Below, piece after piece: positions 36,579 to 46,275 of a DNA stretch of 64,000 nt. Made by a program: the position numbers and the translations under genes. Each line of letters opens with the position of its first letter. The stretch's first letter is position 1. The notes below the pieces were generated by a model. That model worked only from the letters and a program-made list of their open reading frames with translations. It was not told the origin of the DNA and ran no database searches. Origin of the DNA: Dokdonella sp. (GTDB lineage Bacteria; Pseudomonadota; Gammaproteobacteria; Xanthomonadales; Rhodanobacteraceae); the NCBI GenBank assembly GCA_016712865.1, contig JADJQH010000008.1:1282637-1346636 (forward strand). Reading direction: 5' to 3'.

Positions 36579-37736
36579 TCAGGTCTTGCCGTGGAACAGT
36601 TCCCGCCCGATCAGCATGCGCCGGATCTCATTGGTGCCGGCTCCGATCTCGTAGAGCTTGGCATCGCGCAACAGGCGTCCGGTCGCGTACTCATTGATGT
36701 AGCCATTGCCGCCCAGGGTCTGGATGGCTTCCAGGGTGACTCGAACCGCGCTTTGCGAGGCATTGAGCAGGCAGGCCGCCGGGTCGATGCGCGAACGCAC
36801 GTTCTGGTCGAAATCCCTCGCCACCATGTAGGCGTAGGCACGCGAGGACTGCAGGGCGGTATACATGTCGGCAATCTTGGCCTGCATGATGCCGAAGGTG
36901 CCGATGGGAGCATTGAATTGCTTGCGCTCGCGCGCATAGGGCAGGGCAATGTCGATGGCGGCCTGCATGAGGCCGATTGGCCCGCCGGACAGCACCAGGC
37001 GTTCGGTGTCGAGGCCACTCATGAGCACGCGCACGCCTTCATTGACCTGGCCGACGACGTTCTGCGTGGGGATCTCGCAATTCTCGAACACCAGCTCGCA
37101 GGTGTTGGATCCGCGCATGCCGAGCTTGTCGAGTTTCTGCGCCGTGGAGAAACCCTTCATTCCCTTTTCAACGATGAACGCGGTCATGCAGCGCGAACCA
37201 GCCGGCCGTGGCGCGGTACGCATGTAGACCAGCAGGACATCGGCATCGGGTCCGTTGGTGATCCACATCTTCGAGCCGTTGGCGACCCAGACATCGCCCT
37301 TCAATTCCGCCTTGCAGGTCATCGAACCCACCACATCGGAACCGGCGCCCGGTTCGGACATGGCCAGGGCACCAACCCATTCGCCGCTGCACAGCTTCGG
37401 CAGGTACTTGCGACGTTGTTCGTCGCTGCCGTTGTTGCTCAGGTTCTGCACGCACAGGTTCGAGTGCGCGCCATAGGAAAGGCCGACCGAACCGGAAGCG
37501 CGCGAGATTTCCTCAAGGGCAATCACATGGGCGAGATAGCCGAGGCCAGAACCGCCGAATTCCTCGGGCACGGTGATGCCGAGCAGGCCAAGGTCACCCA
37601 GCTTGTGCCACAGGTCCGCGGGGAACTGGTTGTCGCGGTCGATCAGGTCGGCTCGCGGCGCAATTTCCTTGTCCGCAAACGTCTGCACGGCTTCGCGAAG
37701 CGCGGCGAGGTCGTCATCAAGTCTGAATGGCTGCAT
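36579..37736 (-). CDS. ivd: isovaleryl-CoA dehydrogenase
   Basis: 385 residues, acyl-CoA dehydrogenase fold with FAD. The catalytic base is the Glu near residue 245 in [13 protein letters not shown], the position used by isovaleryl-CoA dehydrogenases rather than the later glutamate of short- and medium-chain enzymes. [13 protein letters not shown] and [19 protein letters not shown] are also typical. It oxidises isovaleryl-CoA to 3-methylcrotonyl-CoA in leucine catabolism. It lies 64 bp downstream of leucine dehydrogenase on the same strand; other leucine-degradation genes are not in the window. Confidence 0.92.
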   Translation of the reverse strand: MQPFRLDDDLAALREAVQTFADKEIAPRADLIDRDNQFPADLWHKLGDLGLLGITVPEEFGGSGLGYLAHVIALEEISRASGSVGLSYGAHSNLCVQNLSNNGSDEQRRKYLPKLCSGEWVGALAMSEPGAGSDVVGSMTCKAELKGDVWVANGSKMWITNGPDADVLLVYMRTAPRPAGSRCMTAFIVEKGMKGFSTAQKLDKLGMRGSNTCELVFENCEIPTQNVVGQVNEGVRVLMSGLDTERLVLSGGPIGLMQAAIDIALPYARERKQFNAPIGTFGIMQAKIADMYTALQSSRAYAYMVARDFDQNVRSRIDPAACLLNASQSAVRVTLEAIQTLGGNGYINEYATGRLLRDAKLYEIGAGTNEIRRMLIGRELFHGKT

Positions 37737-37800
37737 GGCGCGGACTCATCGGTTGCGGGTTGGCAGGAAATTGCGTGGAATCAGGATGCGATGCGGAAGG

Positions 37801-38901
37801 TCAGCTTCCGCGGCGGCCCTGGAAGCTGGGAGCGGAAACGCCAAGGTGTGGCAGGCGCAGCTTGCCGATCGTGGAAATGCGCTCCTCAGCCAGCCGATCA
37901 GCAGCGAGGTAGGTCGGAATTCCGTCACGCTTGGCGATTTCAAAGATGCGGCTGACGTTGTGATAGATGGTGCGCATCATGCGCATCGCGCGTTCGCGGT
38001 TGTAGCCATCGATCTCCAGGGAAATGTTCATCACGCCGCCGGCATTCACCGCATAGTCCGGGGCGTAGAAGATGCCGCGCCTGGACACTTCATCGCCAAT
38101 CTCGTTGTTGGCCAGCTGGTTGTTGGCTGCGCCACAGATGACCTTGCACTTGAGCCGCTTCAGGGTCTGCTCGTTGACCGTGCCGCCCAGTGCGCACGGG
38201 CTGTAGACCTCGGCGTCGGTATCGTAGATTTCGTCCAGGCCCACGGCGGTGCAGCCGTATTCATCCACGGCGCGTTGCACGAGTTCCTTGTTGATGTCGG
38301 TGACATAAACCTTGGCATCGTGCTCGCGCAGGAGCTTGATGAACTCCATGCCGACATGGCCGGCACCCTGCACCGCGTAGCGGTACTTGCCGACATCCTC
38401 GTTGCCGTAACATGCATGAAGCGTGGCCAGCAGGCCCTGCATGGCGCCAAACGCGGTGAATGGCGACGGATCACCCGAGCCGCCGTGGACCTGGTGCACG
38501 CCGGTCACGAAGGATGTCTCGCGAAACACCCATTCCATGTCGTTGACATCGATGCCGACGTCTTCGGCCGTGATGTATCGCCCGTTCAGGGAGTTGACGA
38601 ATCGGCCGAAGGCGCGGAACAGGGCTTCGGACTTGTCGCGGGCCGGGTCGCCGATGATGACGGCCTTGCCGCCGCCGAGATTGAGTCCCGCCACCGCATT
38701 CTTGTAGGTCATGCCACGCGACAGGCGCAGCACATCGTCGATCGCCTCCTGCTCGCTCTTGTACGGCCACATGCGCAGGCCACCAAGGGAAGGTCCGAGC
38801 ACGGTGTTGTGGATGGCGATGATGGCCTTCAGGCCGGCATCCTTGTTGTGGCAGAAAACCACTTCTTCATGGCCGGTGGTCGCGAGGGTTTCAAAAATCA
38901 T
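37801..38901 (-). CDS. ldh: leucine (branched-chain amino acid) dehydrogenase
   Basis: 366 residues, Glu/Leu/Phe/Val dehydrogenase family. Substrate-binding Lys67 (GMTYKNA) and catalytic Lys79 (NLGGGKAVI) are present; the Rossmann glycine motif is VQGAGHVG near residue 175. It deaminates leucine to 2-ketoisocaproate with NAD. Coupled with the downstream isovaleryl-CoA dehydrogenase, it indicates leucine catabolism. Its exact substrate preference (Leu, Val or Phe) cannot be fixed from sequence. ATG start at 38901. Confidence 0.9.
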   Translation of the reverse strand: MIFETLATTGHEEVVFCHNKDAGLKAIIAIHNTVLGPSLGGLRMWPYKSEQEAIDDVLRLSRGMTYKNAVAGLNLGGGKAVIIGDPARDKSEALFRAFGRFVNSLNGRYITAEDVGIDVNDMEWVFRETSFVTGVHQVHGGSGDPSPFTAFGAMQGLLATLHACYGNEDVGKYRYAVQGAGHVGMEFIKLLREHDAKVYVTDINKELVQRAVDEYGCTAVGLDEIYDTDAEVYSPCALGGTVNEQTLKRLKCKVICGAANNQLANNEIGDEVSRRGIFYAPDYAVNAGGVMNISLEIDGYNRERAMRMMRTIYHNVSRIFEIAKRDGIPTYLAADRLAEERISTIGKLRLPHLGVSAPSFQGRRGS

Positions 38902-39170
38902 GACGGGCTCCGCAAGGGGAAAGTCGCCTTGACCATGACGCGTCAGCCAGCGGTTTACCGACTGGATCGCACGTCCTGGCAGCTTTGTGGGTGGGTGGGA
39001 ACTTCAGGCTTCGAGGGATTGTTGCCTGTGGAAAGCGGTGCATAGTTTAAGGCAACGCTGATCAAGTGGCGCGCCTGTCATGCCGTGCGCCCGTTTTGCC
39101 GGGACTCGGCGGTTTGCAGAAGTGGCTGCGGATCGGCAGGATAGGCTCTTGCCAACCTGGAGAGTGTCGC

Positions 39171-39773
39171 ATGCGTCGAATGTTCGGAATGATGGTGCTG
39201 GCCGGCATGCTGGCCATGGGTTCATATCCGCTGCAGGTTTCTGCGGATACCAGCGTGGAGCAGGCATTGTTCAGTGCCTACCAAACCATGCTCGGTTCTC
39301 GGTGCGCCACCGAAACGCTCTCGCGTGATGAAAAGGGCAGGCAGACGCGAACCCAAACCGAGTTCGACACGCTTGACCGCATTCGCGTATCAAACGACCA
39401 GGTTTCTTTCGTGATCCTTCCGGAAGGAACCTGGATGCGTTCCGGAGATGGCGACTGGATGCAGCCGCCAATCGACATGAGCGCAATGTTCAAGGCCCTG
39501 TTGCCGATGACCATCAACGAGGTCCGCTCGGGCACGCGCAACATCAAGGATGAGGGCATGAAAGCCGTGGATGGTGCCGAACTGCGCGCAATCAGTTACG
39601 ACCTGAGCACCACCATCATGGGCATCACGGTCAATTCGCATGTGACCGCGTATCTCGATGAGGCGGGCCGAATCGTGCGGAGCGAAAGCGACGGCGAAGC
39701 CAAGGGGCGCAAGACCCACGTGGTGCAGACCATCCGTTACGACGATTCGATCCGCATCACTGCGCCGAAATAA
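39171..39773 (+). CDS. exported protein of unknown function
   Basis: 200 residues from the ATG at 39171, with GGAGAG upstream; the longer frame to 39066 is not favoured. A signal peptide covers residues 1-25 (ends VSADT). The mature part is polar with beta-rich segments such as RIRVSNDQVSFVILPEG and HVTAYLDEAGRIVRSES. This recalls lipoprotein-like outer-envelope proteins, but no family is recognised. It diverges from ldh and is followed by a 103-bp tandem repeat. Confidence 0.65.
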   Translation: MRRMFGMMVLAGMLAMGSYPLQVSADTSVEQALFSAYQTMLGSRCATETLSRDEKGRQTRTQTEFDTLDRIRVSNDQVSFVILPEGTWMRSGDGDWMQPPIDMSAMFKALLPMTINEVRSGTRNIKDEGMKAVDGAELRAISYDLSTTIMGITVNSHVTAYLDEAGRIVRSESDGEAKGRKTHVVQTIRYDDSIRITAPK

Positions 39774-39779
39774 CAAGCA

Positions 39780-40018
39780 GCCGAGAAGGCTCGGTACGGC
39801 ATTCGCTTGCGGAATTGCGCGCTCCCGGTAGAGCGGAGCTTGCTCCGCTCGCGACAAATTCAGAGACAACGTCGGACATCCAGCCGAGCAAGCTCGGCAC
39901 GGTAATCGCCTGCGGATTTGCGCGTTCCCCGTAGAGCGGAGCTTGCTCCGCTCGCGTCAACATCGAAGACAACGATGGACACCCAGCCGAGCAAGCTCGG
40001 CTCTACGAGCTTGGATGC
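39780..40018. repeat. tandem 103-bp stem-loop repeats
   Basis: Units begin at 39780, 39883 and 39986 (period 103; the last is partial). Each holds GCCGAGCAAGCTCGGC and, in the full units, GAGCGGAGCTTGCTCCGCTC, both perfect or near-perfect palindromes. Similar short palindromes occur near other genes here. They fill the gap between the unknown exported protein and hflD; no gene is present. Confidence 0.85.
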
Positions 40019-40044
40019 CAACACAGGTGCTTCCCGGCAGCTTG

Positions 40045-40668
40045 TCAGCCCCGGTCCAGCGTGCTGCGCGCCAGCAATCCGCGCGCCAGCATGGCGTACT
40101 CGTTGCGGCGCAGGATCAGTCGCCACTGGCTGCCGCCGACCTGGCGCCAAAGCACGGCGGCGCGAATGCCGGCCAGCAGCATGGATCGGATCTGTTCCAC
40201 GCGCGCCGGATCGGCCAACTGTGCGGGATTGCCGTGCACCATGATGCGTGGACGCAGTCTCGATAGCGTGTGGCTGTACAACTCGGCCAGACGCGATTGC
40301 ACGGTGGCGTGGGTAAGGCCGAGGTGATCCACCTGGCGCTGGATGGCTTCGATGCCCTGGCGCAGCTGGTCGCGCATGTCGGCGCGGGAAGCGAGCTTGC
40401 GTTCCAGGCGCATGAGACCAATCACCAGCCGGGAAACCGCAGGTACGCGCTGGTTGCTGTCGAGGCTGGAAACCAGTACCTCCATGCCGAGGCGGATTCC
40501 GGACAAGCCGCCAAACACTTCGGCGGCGCTGTCGCTGTCGATGCGGAAAATGCTGGCCAGGCTGGATTCGGCTGCGGCCATGTCGCAACGGCCTTCCCGT
40601 GCCAGGCTGTGAACCAGTGTGGCGGCCTGGAACACGCCGGAAAGCGCGATCACGCGGGATTCACGCAT
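40045..40668 (-). CDS. hflD: HflD homologue
   Basis: 207 residues from the ATG at 40668. Mostly helical, with [18 protein letters not shown] at the N-terminus and [29 protein letters not shown] near the C-terminus, matching HflD (lysogenisation regulator; peripheral membrane, binds lambda CII in E. coli). The nudJ-mnmA-hflD order is the conserved gammaproteobacterial arrangement, and the start overlaps the mnmA end by 8 bp. Confidence 0.9.
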   Translation of the reverse strand: MRESRVIALSGVFQAATLVHSLAREGRCDMAAAESSLASIFRIDSDSAAEVFGGLSGIRLGMEVLVSSLDSNQRVPAVSRLVIGLMRLERKLASRADMRDQLRQGIEAIQRQVDHLGLTHATVQSRLAELYSHTLSRLRPRIMVHGNPAQLADPARVEQIRSMLLAGIRAAVLWRQVGGSQWRLILRRNEYAMLARGLLARSTLDRG

Positions 40669-41809
40669 GGCTCGCCTCCATTGCCTGTGCTGCAACCGCC
40701 ATGTTGGCGTCGACGCGGCCAAACGGCGCGTCGCTGGATTCGATGACGCCTCCGCCCAGGCAAATCTCACCCTGGTAAAAGACGGCGGACTGTCCGGGGC
40801 TGACTGCCCGCTGCGCCTGGTCGAACTGGACGTTTGCCTCGTTGCCGACCAGCGTGACCGTGCACGCCTGCGGCTCCTGCCGGTAGCGGATCATCGCCGT
40901 ACAACGAAATTCCCGGGCAGGCGGCGTGCCGGTGATCCAGTTGATCCGACTGGCAACCAGCGCATGGGATTGCAGCCACTGGCTGGCCTGGCCCTGCACC
41001 GCGTACACGATGTTTCGTGATACATCCTTGCCAACCACATACCAGGGCTCGCCGTTGGAATCGCGCCGGCCGCCGATGCCCAGGCCTCCGCGCTGGCCAA
41101 GCGTGAAGTACCAGCATCCCGGGTGCTCGCCGATGCGCTGTCCGTCCGGCGTGTGGATTTCGCCGGCACGGGCCGGAATGTAGCGTCCGAGGAAGTCGCG
41201 GATGTCGCGCTCGCCGATGAAACAGATTCCGGTGGAATCCTTCTTTGCATGGGTGGGCAGGTCGGCCTCAAGCGCGAGCCGGCGCACCTCTGGCTTGAGC
41301 ATGTTGCCCAAAGGAAACACGGTTGCCGCCAGTTGTCGCTGGCCGAGCGCGTGCAGGAAGTAGCTCTGGTCCTTGTTGGAATCCAGGGCGCGCAGCAACA
41401 GCCATTGGCCATCGCGACACTCGATGCGCGCATAGTGGCCGGTGGCGATGCGTTCGGCACCCAGCGCGCGCGCGTGATCGAGAAAGGTCTTGAACTTGAT
41501 TTCGCGATTGCACAGCACGTCGGGGTTGGGCGTGCGGCCCGCGCGGTACTCCGCGATGAAGTGCTCGAACACCTGGTCCCAGTACTCGCGCGCAAAATTG
41601 CGGGCATGAAACGGGATGCCCAGGCGCGCGCAAACGGCAACGGCATCGCGGCGATCCTCGTCCGCGCGACAGGGGCCAAGGCGCTCGTCTTCTTCCCAGT
41701 TCTGCATGAACATGCCGGCAAGCGGATTTGACCCGCGCGACAAAAGCAATGCGGCCACCGAGGAATCCACGCCACCGGATACGCCCACCATGGTCAGGCC
41801 GAGCGGCAT
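40661..41809 (-). CDS. mnmA: tRNA-specific 2-thiouridylase MnmA
   Basis: 382 residues from the ATG at 41809. The PP-loop is GVSGGVDSS (9-17). The catalytic cysteines are Cys100 ([12 protein letters not shown]) and Cys196 (STGICFIGE). MnmA thiolates uridine 34 of Lys, Glu and Gln tRNAs using sulfur passed from the Tus relay. It begins 5 bp after the nudJ stop and overlaps hflD, so the three genes form one operon. Confidence 0.95.
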   Translation of the reverse strand: MPLGLTMVGVSGGVDSSVAALLLSRGSNPLAGMFMQNWEEDERLGPCRADEDRRDAVAVCARLGIPFHARNFAREYWDQVFEHFIAEYRAGRTPNPDVLCNREIKFKTFLDHARALGAERIATGHYARIECRDGQWLLLRALDSNKDQSYFLHALGQRQLAATVFPLGNMLKPEVRRLALEADLPTHAKKDSTGICFIGERDIRDFLGRYIPARAGEIHTPDGQRIGEHPGCWYFTLGQRGGLGIGGRRDSNGEPWYVVGKDVSRNIVYAVQGQASQWLQSHALVASRINWITGTPPAREFRCTAMIRYRQEPQACTVTLVGNEANVQFDQAQRAVSPGQSAVFYQGEICLGGGVIESSDAPFGRVDANMAVAAQAMEASHA

Positions 41810-41814
41810 GGCGT

Positions 41815-42324
41815 TCAGATCGCCGGTGTGCCGGGAGCCAGCTGGCGAACGCTGTCGAGAGGCAGGCGGCGACCGTCGATCCATTGGTCGATGCTGTCCA
41901 GCACCAGCGGACTGCGCAGGCGTTCGGCCAATGCCTGGATCTGCTCACGCCCCAGCCACAACGTGCCGATGATGCCTTCGTCGAGGGTCAGCAAGGGGTC
42001 GTGGCGCAGAGGCCTCGCGGCAAAGGTGAAGCGGACGAACTGGCTTCCCGACGCGGTGCTGGTCCACTGCTGGACGCCGATCAGGCAATCCAGTTCGATG
42101 TGCCAGCCGGTTTCCTCCAGGGTCTCGCGAATGGCGGCCTGTTGCAGGCTTTCCCCGGGTTCCAGGTGGCCGGCCGGCTGGTTGATGACGCGTTTGCCGT
42201 GGACGCTTTCCTCGACAAGAAGGAAGCTGCCGTCGCGCGGCACCACGGTGGCAACGGTCACGCGCGGGCGCCAGACATCGATTTCCGATGAAATCAGCGG
42301 TGCGGCAGTCCGGTCAACGTTCAT
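41815..42324 (-). CDS. nudJ: NUDIX hydrolase NudJ
   Basis: 169 residues from the ATG at 42324. The NUDIX box is [20 protein letters not shown] followed by TGW, a full GX5EX7REUXEEXGU match. NudJ-type enzymes hydrolyse nucleoside di- and triphosphates and hydroxymethylpyrimidine pyrophosphate. Its position directly before mnmA is as in E. coli. A longer frame to 42375 would add a poorly conserved leader. Confidence 0.88.
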   Translation of the reverse strand: MNVDRTAAPLISSEIDVWRPRVTVATVVPRDGSFLLVEESVHGKRVINQPAGHLEPGESLQQAAIRETLEETGWHIELDCLIGVQQWTSTASGSQFVRFTFAARPLRHDPLLTLDEGIIGTLWLGREQIQALAERLRSPLVLDSIDQWIDGRRLPLDSVRQLAPGTPAI

Positions 42325-42433
42325 GGCCGGCAGTTTACAGGAGATCGCCGGAGTTCCCGTGCCATTGTTTATCACTTGATCGCGGCGCAGCGGAACCTAT
42401 ACTGCAAGCGAATGCAGCATTCCGATTGAGCAC

Positions 42434-42760
42434 ATGTCATCGCAATCAAACCAGGACAACGAGCACAGCCACGGCCTTGCGGTCGAGGTGGCGCCGCCCC
42501 AGGTAGCCAAGCCGCCGATGTACCAGGTGGTCATCCTCAATGACGACTTCACGCCCATGGATTTTGTCGTCATCGTGCTGGAGACTTTCTTCACCATGGA
42601 CCGGGAGCGCGCCACGCAGATCATGTTGCACGTACACACGCGCGGAAAGGGCGTTTGTGGCGTATATACGAGGGAGATTGCGGAAACCAAGGTCACCCAG
42701 GTCAACGAATTCTCGAGGACGCACCAACATCCCCTGTTGTGCACCATGGAAAAATCCTGA
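42434..42760 (+). CDS. clpS: ATP-dependent Clp protease adaptor ClpS
   Basis: 108 residues. [20 protein letters not shown] and [20 protein letters not shown] are the N-degron pocket and ClpA-binding signatures. ClpS delivers proteins with N-terminal Leu, Phe, Tyr or Trp to ClpAP. clpA follows after 47 bp on the same strand. It is divergent from nudJ. ATG start at 42434. Confidence 0.95.
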   Translation: MSSQSNQDNEHSHGLAVEVAPPQVAKPPMYQVVILNDDFTPMDFVVIVLETFFTMDRERATQIMLHVHTRGKGVCGVYTREIAETKVTQVNEFSRTHQHPLLCTMEKS

Positions 42761-42807
42761 GCGGTCCCATATATCCGACGCATCAGTCATCCAGAGAGGC
42801 AAAGCGG

Positions 42808-45090
42808 ATGTTCAGCAAGGATCTCGAACTCACCATTGGCCAGTGCTACAAGCAGGCACGCGAGCAGCGGCATGAATTCATGACCGTCGAGCACCTGTTG
42901 CTTGCCCTGCTTGAAAATCCCTCGGCCACGCAGGTGTTGCGCGCCTGCAGCGCCGACATCGGCAAGCTGGGACGCGACCTGCGTTCGATCATTGCCGAGA
43001 CGGTGCCGGTGCTGCCTGCCGAAGATGAGCGCGACACTCAGCCCACCCTGGGCTTCCAGCGCGTGTTGCAACGCGCGGTCTACCATGTGCAGTCGTCTGG
43101 TCGCAAGGAAGTGACCGGCGCCAACGTGCTGGTTGCCATTTTCGGCGAGAAGGATTCGCATGCCGTCTACTTCCTGAGCCAGCAGGACGTGAACCGGCTG
43201 GATGTGGTCAATTTCCTTTCCCATGGAATCGCCAAGCTGGGCGATGAAACTTCGGCTCCCGGTGCGGCCGGCCCGGAAGCCGGTGCCCGAGAAGGCGAGG
43301 CCGGTGAGGAAGGTCGCGGCAATCCGCTGGGCGAGTTTGCAAACAACCTCAACGAGCTCGCGCGCCAGGGCAAGATCGACCCGTTGATCGGTCGCGAGCT
43401 GGAAGTCGAGCGCACCATCCAGGTGCTGTGCCGCAGGCGCAAGAACAACCCGCTCTACGTCGGCGAGGCTGGCGTCGGCAAGACCGCGCTGGCCGAAGGC
43501 TTGGCCAAACGCATCGTTGAAGGGCAGGTTCCGGACGTGCTCAAGGATGCCACCATCTACGCGCTCGACCTGGGCGCGCTGGTTGCCGGCACCAAGTACC
43601 GTGGTGATTTCGAAAAGCGCCTCAAGTCGGTGATTGCCCAGCTGCGCAAGGAGCCGGGCGCGATCCTGTTCATCGACGAGATCCACACCATCATCGGCGC
43701 CGGCTCGGCCTCGGGCGGCACCATGGACGCCTCCAACCTGATCAAGCCCATGCTGGCTTCGGGTGAAATGCGCTGCATCGGATCAACCACGTTCCAGGAA
43801 TACCGTGGCGTGTTCGAGAAGGACCGCGCGTTGGCGCGTCGCTTCCAGAAAATCGACGTGGTCGAGCCGAGCGTTGCCGACAGCATCGAGATCCTCAAGG
43901 GCCTCAAGTCCCGGTTCGAGGAGCACCACAACATCGAGTACACCGGCGATGCGCTGAAGGCGGCCGTCGATTTGTCGGTCAAGCACATTTCCGACCGCTT
44001 GCTGCCGGACAAGGCCATCGACGTGATCGACGAGGCGGGTGCACGCCAGCGCCTGCTGCCGGAAGACCAGCGCAATGGCAAGGTGGACGTGCCTGAGATC
44101 GAATACATCGTGGCACGCATGGCACGCATTCCACCCAAGCAGGTGTCGGCTTCGGATCGCGATGTACTGCGCAACCTCGAACGCAACCTCAAGATGGTCG
44201 TGTTCGGCCAGGACTCGGCGATCGAAATCCTGACCAGCGCGATCAAGATGGCGCGCTCGGGACTGGGTGCCCCCAACCGGCCGATTGGCAACTTCCTGTT
44301 CGCCGGGCCGACCGGCGTCGGCAAGACCGAAGTCACCCGCCAGCTTGCCTTGCAACTGGGGGTCGAGCTGGTGCGTTTCGACATGTCCGAATACATGGAA
44401 GCGCATTCCGTGTCGCGCCTGATCGGTGCGCCTCCGGGTTACGTGGGCTTTGACCAGGGCGGCCTGCTCACCGAGCAAATCGTCAAGCATCCGCATTGCG
44501 TGCTGCTGCTGGACGAGATCGAGAAAGCCCATCCGGATGTCTACAACGTGCTGTTGCAGATCATGGATCGCGGCGTGCTGACCGATACCAACGGTCGTGA
44601 AGCGAATTTCCGCAACGTGATCGTGGTGATGACCACCAATGCCGGAGCCCAGGCCGCGGCAAGGCGCACGATCGGCTTTGTCGAGCAGAACCATGCGTCG
44701 GATGCGATGGAGATCCTGCGCAAGGCGTTCACCCCGGAGTTCCGCAACCGTCTGGATGCCATCGTGCAATTCGGTGCGCTGGATTTCGACCACATCCTGC
44801 GCGTCGTCGACAAGTTCCTTATCGAGCTGGAAACCCAGCTGCAGGAGAAGCACGTTTCGCTCGACGTGGATGCGGCGGCACGGCGCTGGCTGGCGGAAAA
44901 CGGATTCGATCCGCAGATGGGTGCTCGCCCCATGGCGCGGGTGATCCAGGACAACGTCAAGCGCGCTTTGGCCGAGGAGCTGTTGTTCGGCAAGCTGGTC
45001 GATGGCGGCAAGGTGCGTCTGACCATACGCGAAGATGCGCTGAAGGTTGAAACCGAGGCCGCCGAGAAGTTGCCGGTGGTGGTGGAGTAG
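42808..45090 (+). CDS. clpA: ATP-dependent Clp protease ATPase subunit ClpA
   Basis: 760 residues from the ATG at 42808 with GAGAGG upstream; the frame continues to 42655 but that part lies inside clpS. An N-terminal double Clp repeat (1-145) is followed by an acidic linker. Two AAA domains have Walker A GEAGVGKTA (about 219) and GPTGVGKTE (about 500). ClpA unfolds substrates for ClpP. Length is close to the usual 758. Confidence 0.96.
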   Translation: MFSKDLELTIGQCYKQAREQRHEFMTVEHLLLALLENPSATQVLRACSADIGKLGRDLRSIIAETVPVLPAEDERDTQPTLGFQRVLQRAVYHVQSSGRKEVTGANVLVAIFGEKDSHAVYFLSQQDVNRLDVVNFLSHGIAKLGDETSAPGAAGPEAGAREGEAGEEGRGNPLGEFANNLNELARQGKIDPLIGRELEVERTIQVLCRRRKNNPLYVGEAGVGKTALAEGLAKRIVEGQVPDVLKDATIYALDLGALVAGTKYRGDFEKRLKSVIAQLRKEPGAILFIDEIHTIIGAGSASGGTMDASNLIKPMLASGEMRCIGSTTFQEYRGVFEKDRALARRFQKIDVVEPSVADSIEILKGLKSRFEEHHNIEYTGDALKAAVDLSVKHISDRLLPDKAIDVIDEAGARQRLLPEDQRNGKVDVPEIEYIVARMARIPPKQVSASDRDVLRNLERNLKMVVFGQDSAIEILTSAIKMARSGLGAPNRPIGNFLFAGPTGVGKTEVTRQLALQLGVELVRFDMSEYMEAHSVSRLIGAPPGYVGFDQGGLLTEQIVKHPHCVLLLDEIEKAHPDVYNVLLQIMDRGVLTDTNGREANFRNVIVVMTTNAGAQAAARRTIGFVEQNHASDAMEILRKAFTPEFRNRLDAIVQFGALDFDHILRVVDKFLIELETQLQEKHVSLDVDAAARRWLAENGFDPQMGARPMARVIQDNVKRALAEELLFGKLVDGGKVRLTIREDALKVETEAAEKLPVVVE

Positions 45091-45434
45091 CCGGTTCGCT
45101 GATTGTTCGTCTGAATTGCCTTTGTGGGAGCGACTTCAGTCGCGACGCTTTTCTTCAGGATTGCAGGACGGCCATGAATGGCCTCCTACAGCGTTGAGGG
45201 TGGCAACGCTCCTGCAGGAACCCCCAAAAGGGGATAAACGCCCCTTCGTCGGGCTCAGGACAGGCTTCAGGCGTTTATCCCCTTTTGGGGGCTTGTCCCT
45301 GTTTCGGGGCGATTTTGCAGACCAGAGCGCAGGTCATCGCCCGTGAACGGGCTCCTGCAGGTTTGTACGGGTGTGGCGTTGGTTTTGGATGAGCGGGGCG
45401 ATGCGCAGCAACGGGTGGCTGGGGCGAGTTTGCC
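45091..45434. other. intergenic repeats after clpA, no gene
   Basis: 344 bp without a credible gene. It holds a REP-like TGTGGGAGCGACTTCAGTCG (from 45123), a GGCCATGAATGGCC palindrome (45171-45184), the 22-bp inverted repeat annotated separately, and part of the dispersed GGGCTCAGGACAGGCT repeat (45250-45266). Confidence 0.7.
45221..45291. repeat. perfect 22-bp inverted repeat
   Basis: The left arm at 45221-45242 (starting CCCCCAAAAGGGGATAAACG) and its exact reverse complement at 45270-45291 are separated by 27 bp that contain a GCTCAGGACAGGC repeat. Each arm also has its own CCCCAAAAGGGG palindrome. It could act as a strong transcript 3' structure after clpA or be a mobile repeat; a T-run is absent. 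Confidence 0.8.
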
Positions 45435-45929
45435 CTATTGGCAATTCCCGCTCAGCCTGCGCTCGATATCGGCCAACTGCTCGGGTTGGGCTGCGCGTTC
45501 TTCGTCGGTGAGGATTTCCGTCGACTCGCCGCTCATGCGTTTCTCGATCGCGGCCTTGCCCTGGCGCAGCATTTCGCAGTCCTCGGCGCGCAACTGGTTT
45601 GCCCGGCGTACGTAGGCATCATCGGTGGCCGGGTCTTCGGCCTTCACTTCGGACCCGAGCGTTTCCGCGTCGCTCTCAAGCGCGGCACGCGCCTGCGCAC
45701 AGTCCTCAGCCGAAATGTCGGTGCGGCAATCGGGTTGCGGCGTTGCGCCTGATGTCGGGCGGGTAACTTTGGGGCCACTGATCAGGGTGGCACCGGCAGG
45801 AGGTGGCGTATCGGTGAAGTGCAGGCCGCCGTTGGCGTCCTTCCACTTGTAGACCGTGCTTGATGCGGCGGCGCTGCCGACAACCAGGACCAGCGCCAGC
45901 AGGGCAGGGATACGGCGCACCATCATCAT
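45435..45929 (-). CDS. DUF4124-domain exported protein
   Basis: 164 residues with a signal peptide ([18 protein letters not shown]...). [19 protein letters not shown] near residue 26 is the DUF4124 signature. The remainder is helical and rich in Ala, Glu and Asp, with cysteines at [10 protein letters not shown]. The function is unknown. The start overlaps the infA stop by 4 bp (ATGA). Any of the first three Met codons could serve. Confidence 0.8.
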   Translation of the reverse strand: MMMVRRIPALLALVLVVGSAAASSTVYKWKDANGGLHFTDTPPPAGATLISGPKVTRPTSGATPQPDCRTDISAEDCAQARAALESDAETLGSEVKAEDPATDDAYVRRANQLRAEDCEMLRQGKAAIEKRMSGESTEILTDEERAAQPEQLADIERRLSGNCQ

Positions 45930-46144
45930 TTCATGCGGTAGGTGATGCGGCCCTTGGTGAGGTCGTAGGGAGTCATCTCGACCTTGACCTTGTCGCCGGT
46001 GAGGATGCGGATGTAGTTCTTGCGCATGCGCCCGGAAATGTGGGCGGTGACCACATGCCCATTCTCCAGTTTTACCCGGAACATGGTGTTGGGCAGGGTC
46101 TCCAGGACCGCGCCTTCCATTTCGATGACATCGTCTTTGGACAT
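45926..46144 (-). CDS. infA: translation initiation factor IF-1
   Basis: 72 residues from the ATG at 46144, the standard IF-1 length. The OB-fold has [39 protein letters not shown] and TKGRITYR. The TTG-led extension to 46156 is not needed. It lies between aat and the DUF4124 gene, the familiar aat-infA neighbourhood. Confidence 0.97.
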   Translation of the reverse strand: MSKDDVIEMEGAVLETLPNTMFRVKLENGHVVTAHISGRMRKNYIRILTGDKVKVEMTPYDLTKGRITYRMK

Positions 46145-46275
46145 TTTTCCCAGCAACTCGGGCTCGGAGGGGCCGCGAAGGCGCGGGATTCTACACGATC
46201 AGGCGTCCGCGCATGTGAATCCGGTCGTGATTGGCCTTGACGTCGTCCTTGCGCAAACCGGATTGCAGGGATGTT

